NCBI RefSeq assembly: GCF_020882245.1
Contig: NC_083598.1
Coordinates: 36,741,858 to 36,805,857, forward strand
Source of the DNA: Rhopalosiphum padi
Lineage: Eukaryota; Arthropoda; Insecta; Hemiptera; Aphididae
Direction: 5' to 3'
Length of the DNA: 64,000 nucleotides
The translations under genes were made by a program, and so were the position numbers. Positions within the stretch are counted from its first letter, which is position 1. Each line of letters begins with the position of its first letter. Below are positions 1-10,244 of this stretch, piece after piece. The notes under the pieces were generated by a model. It was given only the letters and a program-made list of their open reading frames with translations, made no database searches and was not told the origin of the DNA.

Positions 1-540
1 TTATATTTTGATGACTGAAATACACCAAAATCCTTAATTACATTGCAGGCTTACAACACATTAATTTAAAAATTATATTATAATGATACAAATTATTAAT
101 TTAATTAGAATAATTACCAACCTTATATAATATAAACCTTAAAATTGTTGTTAATTATTATAAATAGGTACAGTAAGTAGTTCTTCAAATAAGTTTTTCC
201 AGGCATTTCAAATATCAACTCTTTTGCTTAATATGTTCTCTTTGGAATATTTTTACAAGCAGTTAGATTGCGTAATATAAAATTATATTTTATGTTGGCA
301 ACAATGGATAATCAATTCTTATCAAATGATTAGTCAAATGTTTACATATTTACACTATTTAAAACTTATAATTAAAAATTATTATTTGTCTTTTTTATAA
401 ATAATAAACATTGTAATTCATCAATCTAATTTATTAATTTTCTTTATTCAAGTTACAACATAATTTTACTGTAAAATTTACTTTAGTATCTTTATTAAAT
501 AAATAAGCTTAATTTGGTTACCACCATTCGTACCTACAAA
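1..540. other. Upstream intergenic DNA
   Basis: AT-rich sequence with no open frame worth calling on either strand. It must include the promoter of the CNOT11 gene that starts at 541, but I see no distinct core-promoter motif. Confidence 0.6.
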
Positions 541-2773
541 ATGTATCTCTCTGTTAACCAATTATCTACTCTCATGAGGTATGAATAAAAATGTTTAACA
601 TTAATTGTATTTAATTTCATTATTAATTACTTATTTTCATAGTATACTCAGTGAAGAAACTGTTGAAAATCAAACACTTGAATATCTAGTTTCACAACTA
701 CACCAATTTTTCAAACGAGAAGATAATTTTAAAGGTAAATGATTAAACATATAATTAAGATAATATTAAATTTATGTAATTTATGTTCTTTTCATGTTAA
801 TAATTTTGTTGTATTATCTTTCATTACTATCCTAGAAAGTAATAAACATGAATGTATGTCTTCTATTAATCTTGTAGAATTTTATTTATTCATATTTAAG
901 GTATACTATTCCTTTTTTACCATTATACTCTTTTTAAATTCATAATTAATTATATTTTAATATTTATTTAATTATGATTTTAATTTATCTATAATTATTA
1001 AATGTTTATATTATTCACTATAGTTGGTTGTACTTTACTTATGCTGATTCAACATTCTGATTTTTTACTCAATCAAACACAAAAATTTGCTGCTATAATC
1101 TTATGTTATGAATTATACCGAAATGAACCGATTGCAACTAATCCTTTAGCGCCTATTTTTATGCATCTCTTGGTAAGATATTATTTTGAATGTAATTATG
1201 TTAATGATGTTTACTACATTTTATTTACAGCATAAAAAAGTGGGCAAAAATGAATATGTTGGTGATTTGCCGGTTTTAACTATGCCTGTTAAAATATTTC
1301 TTTCCAATTTAATTATGTCTCAAAATTCTAAGGAGTTATTACGAAAATCTGCTAAACAAGTATTAACAGCTCGCAGTGATCCCAGTAAACCTGTAGTAAA
1401 TACAGCAACAATTCTTAATACAATTAAAGATCGTCGAAAAAATCTTCCACGGACAGCAAAAAGCTCCCTTCCGGTTATCATACCTGATCCTCAAAAAACT
1501 GAGTAGGATATTAAATATTTAATTATCTATGTAATAAAATGTTTTAATTTTTAAACTTATATTATATAATATATTACATTTTTATGTTATAGATCAAAAG
1601 AAGGAGCAAAACAAGTTTTAGAAATGTTAATTAGTGGACCAAAATCATATGTTTCACACAATTTTAAACCAGAAATGATGCGACTTGTACCACCATTGTA
1701 TGTGTGCAAAGAAGAAGTAAGAACTAAATAATAAATTAGAAAATAAACCATTTATTTATTATTGTGATGAAATATTTTCATAGATGGTATGGATGAACAT
1801 GAGTAGTCGATCAAATCATCAGATCATGTATGATAAAACAATGTGTGTATCGACTAGTGCTGCTACTGAAGCACGAGAACTTATGACTAAAGCTCTCAAA
1901 ACACCTTTAACTTTACAGCAACAACAACATCTTTTAGCAGAACTTGGAAATGATCCAAAACTAGTTTATCATATTGGTCTTACACCTTGTAAAGTAAGCC
2001 AAGTTACATACAATTTATTGATGCTTATATACTATTTTATAACTTATTTTTTTGAATTTGAATTTTTAAGTTGCCAGATTTAGTTGAAAATAATCCTCTA
2101 ATAGCTATTGAAGTATTACTAAAACTAATGCAGTCACATTGCATTACTGATTACTTCTCCGTCTTAGTTAATATGGAAATGTCTTTACACTCAATGGAAG
2201 TAGTTAATCGGTATGTCATTATTGTTGTGATTATTATTATTTTTTTTTTTAATAATTGTATGTGTTATTTAATAGATTAACTACTACTGTAGAACTTCCA
2301 ACTGAATTTGTACATCTATACATATCAAATTGTATTGTAGCATGTGAAACTATTAAGGATCAATATATGCAAAACCGATTAGTTCGTTTAGTATGTGTTT
2401 TCCTGCAATCTCTCATTAGAAACAAAATAATCAATGTGCAGGTAACAACAAATTTATAAATAAATATTTTATTCATTTTAAAAGTTTTAATTAACTTTTA
2501 AGTGGGTTATTATAATTTAAAATTATATTTGTTAATTAGTAATGAATTTTCACAAATTACTTTTATTTATTATAGGAATTATTTATTGAAGTTCAAGCAT
2601 TTTGTATTGATTTTATTCAAATTCGAGAAGCATCAGCCCTGTTTCGTCTATTAAAACAACTAGAAACAGGAGATACTTGTAGTATTGGTAATATAGCTGC
2701 TGCTGCTGGTATTACACCTAGTACAATTGCTGCTGCTAAAGATAAGGATAAAGATAAAATTGTGCCAAAATAA
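541..2773 (+). CDS. CNOT11: CCR4-NOT transcription complex subunit 11
   Basis: Nine exons rebuild a 462-residue protein: 541-578, 643-734, 1024-1172, 1231-1502, 1593-1716, 1784-1993, 2071-2210, 2276-2441, 2576-2773. All junctions are GT..AG and keep phase. The product is colinear with animal CNOT11 (about 510 residues in human). The start MYLSVNQLSTLMSILSEE corresponds to the conserved MSLTPKELSSLLSIISEE. Later signatures are MCVSTSA, DPKLVYHIGLTP, LPDLVENNPLIAIE, EYFSVLVNM-like DYFSVLVNM, SLHSMEVVNRLTT and NRLVRLVCVFLQSLIRNKII, which form the conserved C-terminal CNOT11 domain (about residues 220-440). The family is known to bind the N-terminal region of CNOT1 together with CNOT10 in the cytoplasmic deadenylase complex. 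The glycine/alanine-rich N-terminus of vertebrates is absent. The tail after the domain is a lineage-specific Ala/Lys/Asp-rich stretch. All introns are short (58-289 nt). Confidence 0.95.
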
Positions 2774-4183
2774 AAATAGTTTTAATGTGGTCGTTAATTG
2801 AATTAAAATGACATCTAATAGAAAATTACTATTAATTTTTACTTTTATGATAAGTGAGACTGTAAAGTGGAAATATAAGTGTAATAATTTATTATAATAT
2901 GTTTTATGTTTATACTTTTGCTAATTCATTATGGTTGCATTTTTTAATTTATATATATATCAAAATAATAAAACATTATAGTTATATTATAATTGTATTT
3001 TATGAATGAAAAATATTATAGAAAATTATTTGCTATCATTTTTAATCATAAATATTTTTAATTTATATTTCTGTTTTAATACATATTAATACATACCTAA
3101 CCTATGTATTAACATAATTTCAATATTTATAGGTTTAAAACTAAACACCAGTACTAAATTCTTATAATAGTAATTAAAAAATTCTTTCTGGTAGGAAATT
3201 CATTTCATATACAAACTTAAATACAACTTTTTAATAACAATTTAAATTTTATCGTGCTAATAAAATATTAGACATTTGTGTAAGCAGACATGTTTTCTTA
3301 ACCAAGAATACACAACTGATGTATGTTATAGTTTATCCACATAATAAAATATTATCTTTAAACAAATCTATGGTTTAGCAAAGAATATCATTTATATTAT
3401 TATTGTACCGTTCCATAATTATCTAAAATGTTAATACAGAAATCTTCCAGTAGTACCAAAATTAGCAATAATAGTGAATACAATTTATATAGTATTTATT
3501 TAAGTTGAGTCATTATAATAATTAGTTTATATTTTCATTTGTAGTAGTAAGATTAATTGATATTATATCATGCTATAAAATATAATGATTTAAGTGGTTT
3601 AAAATATAAAATTTTTAAAACTTCACTAGATTTATAACATGACTCATATGTATATACACTATTTAATATAAAACATATAACATATTTTGTTATAGTTAAT
3701 TTCTTTTATAATAATGTATATATTTTTGTTATGCTTGTTTAAGTTGTAAGTATGGACAAATTAAAAAAACATTTTAAATGAGTATTTATTTATTTAAATA
3801 AATAATTGTATTAGATAAAGTAAATAAATACATTGTATGTTAAAAAATAATAGGAATATGATTTCTTAGTTTTTATGTAAAGTTTTTCCTAGGAAAACGT
3901 ATTTCTTTTCCTTTAAGGCTGAGACTAAAAATGTATTAAACATGTTTTGATCACTTGGAAAAAATGTATGTTAGGGACACTTCTTATTTGATGCATTTTT
4001 ATCATCTACTTGTATAGATTTCAATAATTTTATATAACTTGATCTATGTTAACTATTAATAACTAATAAAATTGTTTTGATTATAATATAAAAAATATTT
4101 GATAATAATAATGTATAGCTTAACAAGTTTTCTAAATAATTAAATAGTTCTTGCTGGTTACTTGTTGAAACCATATCAAATAT
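2774..4183. other. Convergent intergenic region with CNOT11 polyadenylation signal
   Basis: The CNOT11 (+) and calaxin (-) genes converge here. An AATAAA hexamer at 2967-2972 lies about 195 bases after the CNOT11 stop and is the best candidate poly(A) signal. The rest is AT-rich with no gene that I can support. Confidence 0.5.
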
Positions 4184-7100
4184 TTACTGCACACTGTGAA
4201 TAGAATTTAAAAAGTTCTCTGAAATTTCTCTAGATGGTAAACATTGTCCAAAAGCTTCAAGCAATAATGATTGTTTGATGACAGACGTAGAAAAATCTTC
4301 AAACGAAAGTTTTGTATCGTTGTCACAATCCATTTTTCGCAATACAATGTCAACAAGTTCGCGTACTCCTTCATCTGGATCCTCGTCCTGCGGATGTTTG
4401 ACCAAACAGTTCCTGAAACACAAAATCCTATTTATTTATTAAGTACTGAATACGTCCTGTGTGATATTTTAACAATGTTTAGGTAATGTTTAAACTATAA
4501 TAATGTACAGCCAGGTTTTTAAACCTTAACAGACTGAAAATTTCTTCTTTCGTTATAAATCCATCGTTATTTAGGTCGTATATAGTGAATGTGTATTTAA
4601 TCCGTTCGTCTTGAGTGCCTTTTAGCAACACCGACAACCCAGTTATCCATTCGTCTTCGTGTATGACGCCATCATTTCGTTGATCGAAAAAACAAAATAT
4701 GCGATCTGTCAAGATTTCCTCAGTTGTAATTTCGAATTCGTTTTGCAAGAATTCTCTGAACATTAACCGGTCGAAGCCCTAAATAAAAACAATATTATGA
4801 ACGAGAAAAATATAATATATTATAACATTATGTATGAACGTTTAACAAATAACCTGCGTTGGAATCGTTATTAAAGCAACTGAACTCATTGCCGCTACCG
4901 AAGACGTTGATTCAGCACCATAAATAGCTACGAGTTTTTTAAATAGTTTGCATAATCCAACTATTTCTTTCCTAAAATATTACAAATAATTGTACGAAAC
5001 ACAAAAATGTCACAGTATAAGTATACTTACTTTTTAATATTTATATTATTGTAATTAAAAAAAATGTACAATGTACGGAAATTAGACTATAAGATGGGTA
5101 ATTCTTGATATGTTTGTAATTTTAAATTTTAATAAACCTAATACTAAAATATTAAGAAGAAAAAACATAATATATTGTATTTATACCTTAAAAATTACAA
5201 TAAGATGTACTTACTTCGTAAATCTTGTTTGCTTAAATAAATTATCTACAAAGTTTGGAGGGATAATATGTTTTACTTTCGACATTGACTTGGTTGAACA
5301 AAGTTCAGATAATTGCTTGCGTTTTGAATTTACTGTTTTTGCTGGTGGCCATTGTTTAGAACCTCTTATAATTTTAGTTCCTGATTTCCTACAGATAACA
5401 TTTCAATAATAAATTATTGTATTATTATTTATTACTATTATTCAACTTTAAGTGAATAAATTATTTATCCTCAATACATTACATTATAAAATCTCGAGAA
5501 ATACATATTTGCGTTATTTTTCAACCAATAATTATAAAATAGGAAAAATTATATATGCTTAATATTCTTAATAATTATAACTTAAAATATTCAAAAATTG
5601 ATATTACTAGAGGCGGACTGAATATGGTGTACTGGTGTACTTGTATAGCACTCTGGGCATTGGGCATAAACATTATTACTGTAGGTACTATCATTGATTT
5701 TATTATATATTATAAAATCAATGGTACTATCAAATGTGATCAATTCTCCTGTTTTTGTAACTTCCAACTTCAACATTGCTATAAATTAATTCATCCCACG
5801 GTGGCACGGTGTATAAAGAAGATATCACCAATCTCCACATAATATAGTAGTTTTATTTTTACTTATATTAGTATTAGGAGTACCTATTGTAAAGTATATT
5901 CGCATCACGATGTAAATAAATTATCTACATCGTGACCCGCATAGGTATATGAAATAATGATTATTGTAATACATAATTACAGATTGTTTGTTTAATAAAT
6001 ACATTTAAAAGAAAAATATGTTAAATTTTCATGTGTTATATAAAATAGGTATATCTTTATCGACATATTACGTAATTATAATAAAAGTATAACATAATAA
6101 TATTAGGTTTAGGTATTGTATTTTTTCACTGTACTTCCTACATTTGATATGTACTTATAGTTATTAACTAAAAAATAAATTATAATATGATATTTTGCAT
6201 TTATAAAAAATATAGTAGTTAATAAATAGGTACCTAGCAAAAAATAATTTATACTTTCATTGAGTAAATAGTAAACAATTGTATAGAACTATTAGAATTT
6301 ATTATATACAACTAGTACGCTCTAGGTACTATAAGCATTACCTAATAATAGAATAGACTATTCTATTATCAATTAGGTCAGGGGCGGCTTTAGTTATTTG
6401 CCTGGGGGGGGGCAATATTTTTTTTACATTAATATTATACAAATTATATACAATTAAATCAATGAAAATATTTGACAAAATAAAAAGTAAGATTTCTTGG
6501 GGAGCCATGGGCTCTATGCCCCCACTAAAAACCTCCCCTGAATTAGGTATATAAATGTATAATACGAGTATACCTACTATTAATTATTATAGTCTACTAG
6601 TCTAAGTAGTCTACCTACTATAAAGTACATGTAAACGTAATATTAAGTCCAGCTTTTGCATAAAATTGGATTAACTATTTGTACCTATATTGAGTAGGTA
6701 TTGACTACTGAGTACTGAGTACTGACTAGTGACTACTTCAACAAACTCACCTGATAATCTGATAAGATAAACAACCTACTGTGGACCCGCGGATAATATA
6801 ATGAATTAGAATTATATTATATTATCCGTGTTGTGGACCTACTGCTAGTGCGTATTACGGTAACAACAAAATACTTTTAAAATGAATTTCACTACAACTA
6901 CACATGAGACTAAACACCAATAATGGCAATAATATACTTAAATATTGCACTTACGGCTTAGTACATCAAAAACTGTCACCAACATTATTCAATTCATTTT
7001 TATTATTTACTAAAAACACGCTATTTTTGGCATATACGCCGTAAATATTGTACAAATATACCTATATATAAATTACACATCACGCAATACAAAAAAAAGA

Positions 7101-7236
7101 CATTGTTGTTTATAAAAATATATTTTTTTTTCATGCTTTCTGTACACGTATATACAAGTACACTAATACATAAAACTACCCGTAATACTTACAAGTTTGA
7201 CTTTTTTGTCATTGCCTTTTGAGTTACAGCGTCCAT
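4184..7236 (-). CDS. CLXN: Calaxin (EF-hand calcium-binding protein 1)
   Basis: Five minus-strand exons (7236-7193, 5388-5215, 4971-4854, 4778-4525, 4412-4184) join in phase to give 272 residues. The start codon at 7236 sits in AAAATGG and its exon ends in a consensus GTAAGT donor whose phase fits exon 2. From about residue 62 the protein follows animal calaxin: FxKxExxxLxKLF, a GFDRxMFREFL segment, then EF-hands with loops DQRNDGVIHEDE, DLNNDGFITKEE and DCDNDTKLSFED, and finally LLLEAFGQCLP, the family's C-terminal signature. Calaxin is known as a calcium sensor bound to outer-arm dynein in cilia and flagella. The N-terminus is about 50 residues longer than the 211-residue human protein and is Lys/Ser rich. 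Loop 1 has Arg at position 3 and loop 3 has Thr in place of the usual Gly at position 6, so only loop 2 looks fully canonical. Intron 1 (1.8 kb) carries hAT insertions. Confidence 0.92.
5903..5935. repeat. Short hairpin in calaxin intron 1
   Basis: TCACGATGTA and its complement TACATCGTGA face each other across about a dozen AT bases. A second small hairpin lies at about 5690-5725, where ATTGATTTTAT pairs with ATAAAATCAAT. Both are probably transposon debris or chance; no function is inferred. Confidence 0.4.
6379..6540. mobile_element. Non-autonomous hAT element (162 bp)
   Basis: The element starts CAGGGGCGG and ends CCTCCCCTG. It is flanked by a perfect 8-bp direct repeat AATTAGGT at 6371-6378 and 6541-6548. 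The CAGGGG terminus and 8-bp target duplication are the known hallmarks of hAT transposons. It contains a G-run and a C-run near the two ends and no coding sequence. It lies in calaxin intron 1. Confidence 0.85.
6788..6831. mobile_element. 44-bp micro-element with 8-bp duplication
   Basis: A nearly self-complementary 44-bp segment (CGCGGATAATATAAT facing ATTATATTATCCGTGT) is flanked by the perfect direct repeat TGTGGACC at 6780-6787 and 6832-6839. The structure fits an extreme internal deletion of an 8-bp-TSD transposon such as hAT. It could instead be a short palindrome inserted by another route. Confidence 0.55.
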
Positions 7237-7655
7237 TTTCAGTGCGCGTATAATAAGCCACATATAAATAGATACTATATTACTGACAATATTATTGATC
7301 AAACATTTTTTATTCACACAATCGTCTATCACACGTATATATATATATAAATATACATATACGATATACCTATCAACTATCATTTATATATATTTATTAT
7401 TATAGATTACTGGTATTTAGTATTTATTAGCCTAAGAAATAGGATATTTCAAAATATTAAGATTTAAAATACATGATAGGTACAAGAAAGCATATGACTT
7501 ATGATTCATCATAAAATATGGCGATAATTATTTACATTTTATTTTAATTATGCAATGACACAATTTTAACCATAGACCACACATTAATATGCATAACATA
7601 ATATTATTTAAAATATAGGTACCTATAACTATACCAAGTATAGGTTATAACCTGA
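7237..7655. other. Region upstream of calaxin
   Basis: AT-rich DNA that should contain the calaxin promoter and 5'UTR. No coding or repeat structure was recognised. Confidence 0.45.
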
Positions 7656-7663
7656 ACTACCTA

Positions 7664-8384
7664 CAGGGCCAAACTTAGGGGTCTCAGGGGCCAGGGCCTC
7701 AAGGCAGCTACTAAAGAAGAGCTCTTTTAAATATATATTAATAAAAACTGCTTTTAATAATTTGTATATATTCAACATACTTAGATAAAACAAATATTAT
7801 ACATATATCATTATCATAATTATTATAAAATAAATATATGTATATACATTAAACATATAATAACAGATTTATAAAAAAATAATTAACACATTTTTACACG
7901 ACGAGCTTTTTGTTCTGCGAAGGGGCGTATCACTTCACTGTAGTTCATTCCCTGCATTACCTTCTGACTCAATGTATAACAAGGCGAGTGAAGTAAGTCT
8001 TTTTAGTTTTTTCCTCTGTACTTGATCTTAAATAGTTTTTAATTTTTTAAGAGCCGAAATAAATTACCGTTCTGCTGAGCAGTTTGATTCAGGGGTACTC
8101 AACAGCATCCTAAGCAATATTCCTATATTTGGATAAATGTCTAAAAAGCCGTTTTCTAGAATAAATTTATATAGCTCCAGTGATGACATTTTTTTTCTCT
8201 TTTAGCTTTTGTGGACAACAAATGCGCTTGTAAATGCTAATATTCGTTTTTTATATTCTATATTTCTATTTCTCCGTGCTAATCAATTTATGTGTGATAC
8301 CTTTTTTCTTTTGGTGTTTACCCGAGGGCTCCGGGAAGGCAAGGGCCCCTAGACAGCTGCCTAGTTTGCCTAGGTGAAAGTAGG
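7664..8384. mobile_element. Decayed hAT transposon with internal transposase fragment
   Basis: The left end reads CAGGGCCAAACTTAGGGG and the right end, read on the opposite strand, CCTACTTTCACCTAGGC. Subterminal regions share an inverted GGGCCxxGGCCT...GGCAGCT-like motif (left AAGGCAGCT, right AGCTGCCTAG). Near-matching 8-mers flank it: ACTACCTA at 7656-7663 and ACTACCTC at 8385-8392 (7 of 8). A minus-strand hAT transposase remnant lies inside, which supports the class assignment. Confidence 0.65.
7889..8195 (-). pseudogene. hAT transposase C-terminal (dimerisation) domain remnant
   Basis: The minus strand reads SSLELYKFILENG, then DIYPNIGILLRMLLSTPES and NCSAER, followed by a stop exactly where hAT/ZMYM1-type proteins continue with SFSxLK. 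The same frame resumes with ALKKLKTI, a second stop, and RLTSLALLYIES. After a frameshift near 7930 a new frame gives PFAEQKARRV, matching the usual FAEKKAR ending. These are the conserved blocks of the hATC dimerisation domain. At least two stops and one frameshift make it a pseudogene. Confidence 0.8.
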
Positions 8385-8392
8385 ACTACCTC

Positions 8393-9040
8393 TAATTATA
8401 TTTATGCATGGTAATAGTAATATAATATATTAATATACTATATTAATTATTAATATAATTTTATATAAATTGCAGAAAACCCCTTAAAAAATCCTAGATA
8501 TGCAACTGATCAACAATTATTGTTATTTCATGTATATCATATAATATAACATGTAATGTATATATTCTATTCTGTGTTGTGTTCTCAAATAACATTGTAT
8601 TATGTACCGTTGTACTTACTACGCAAACAAAAACACAATACCTATCATACAATAATTATGATATTTAACTCTACGCCACACGTAATTGTATATACAACAA
8701 TCTAATGGGAATCCAGTTTTACTCATTATAAGTATTCTCAGTTCTGCTATAAGGTATACTTTTGTAATCTAATTAAATGACAATTTATTATTACTGATAC
8801 ATTCCAATAAATTATTCTTTAATGTTTTTACGATTAAATATTAACGAAATATGTTCCTACGTATTTTGTTTTCAAATGTTTTATTATTATTAAGAGTATA
8901 TTTAATAAAAAAAAAAATCAATAATTATACAGAAGTATTAAAATATTTAATATGTTGTATATCATATATTGTGTACACAGTATGTCTATCTACGGACTTA
9001 CGATTTACTTATATACAATTGTAACAATTATAAATAAGTA
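8393..9040. other. Intergenic, no gene seen
   Basis: AT-rich sequence with short AT dinucleotide tracts. No coding exon or TIR element was recognised. Confidence 0.5.
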
Positions 9041-9344
9041 TGTCACATGACACTTATATGTATACGTACGGACTCTGTTGCTGACCAATGCAGTATTAAC
9101 ACACACATACAAACACACATATATTTGTAAGGCCTATAGCCAAGCCACCGAATGTATAGGTAGTTAGTCAGATTGTACACCTTAGACATAAAGGATTGTT
9201 GGACTCCGTACGACTACGTTAAGGTCATTATTAGTATAGAAGATAATTACCGTAACATTATTTATAAGTATTTAGTATATAATAAAAGTTAATAATACCT
9301 GAAACAGAATCCTATTTATTTATATTACATTTAAGATTCCTACA
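9041..9344 (+). mobile_element. Possible LTR of a retrotransposon remnant
   Basis: A 304-bp block starts with the palindrome TGTCACATGACA and ends in ACA. It has an AATAAA at about 9281 and is more GC-rich than its surroundings. TG...CA ends plus an internal poly(A) signal are typical of LTRs. No second LTR, no target duplication and no coding region were found, so this is a weak call. The flanking 9345-9440 could be leftover leader sequence. Confidence 0.25.
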
Positions 9345-10053
9345 TTCTACCCCTGGCTACGGGAACTATATCTATAGAGTCCTACGACTCTCCCTAAATA
9401 TCTCATATTTAACTGGTCATTCCCCGACCACGTTACAAAATATATTAGCTAAATACCCTAATGTCTATACTGTTCTACACTCCTACCAGCATTTATTAAT
9501 GAAACTTAACGAATTGTATAGCTTTATTATGCCCATAGGGGTTTATTTATTAAGATAAATTATTTTAGAAGCTCACTTGTTTACAAATATTCTGGAAGGT
9601 TTTGAAATGTATTTCAGCTAATTTAATTAATTTATTATATTAATATACTTCTAGACTCTAGTGTAAGTTATAAAACTATATATCTATATGTTATTCTAAT
9701 TATGTTATGTTATACTACATTATAAAGGTCAAATCATATTGGTCAAAAAAAAAAATGTTATTTTAACTCAATATTAACTTGCAATCATATTATTATATTA
9801 GTCTACAATAGAATTATTGTGTTTAGAATTGATGTAAAAAATATTTAGGTATAATATGATTATATGAATAACATCCAGATCTCGGGATTATATCTAAAAG
9901 GGCAACAATAATACAATATGATGTCCTCTATTATTATTTATTATGTTTCATAAACATTTTTTTATTATATTAAATGGAATTATTTACAAATTAATTGGAT
10001 ACATACAATCTAAAAATCTGAGTCAGATCTTGAAAAACTCTATAGATATAATA
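9345..10053. other. Intergenic, no gene seen
   Basis: The first 100 bases are less AT-rich than the rest. I could not assign anything here. Confidence 0.4.
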
Positions 10054-10061
10054 TAGCTTAG

Positions 10062-10236
10062 AGCAGTGGCGTATTTAAAACTTATTTTTATGGGGGTTGA
10101 AAAATGTATTACATTATATATTTATATGTATAAATATAGTCAAATTATAAAGTAAAATCTAACTTTTTCTTCTTATTTGCTAAACCATCAATTCCTGTGG
10201 GGTGTATCCCCACTCCTTTCATAAATACGACACTAG
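10062..10236. mobile_element. Non-autonomous hAT-like element (175 bp)
   Basis: Terminal inverted repeats AGCAGTGGCGTATTTA and (opposite strand) CTAGTGTCGTATTTA are flanked by a perfect 8-bp direct repeat TAGCTTAG at 10054-10061 and 10237-10244. The interior has a G-run near the left end and a run of C near the right end and no coding capacity. Confidence 0.8.
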
Positions 10237-10244
10237 TAGCTTAG

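Noticed and set aside
1002..1235. Unspliced reading through CNOT11 exon 3 into intron 3
   Set aside because: The reading ends in intron sequence. The spliced version (1024-1172 joined to 1231-1502) restores the conserved CNOT11 frame.
5110..5409. 99-codon plus-strand open frame
   Set aside because: It is the antisense of calaxin exon 2, whose minus-strand reading is supported by phase and homology.
5591..5776. Minus-strand ATG at about 5776 as calaxin start
   Set aside because: No donor with the phase needed to join exon 2 except a poor AAgttgga. The 7236 start has a consensus GTAAGT donor and the right phase.
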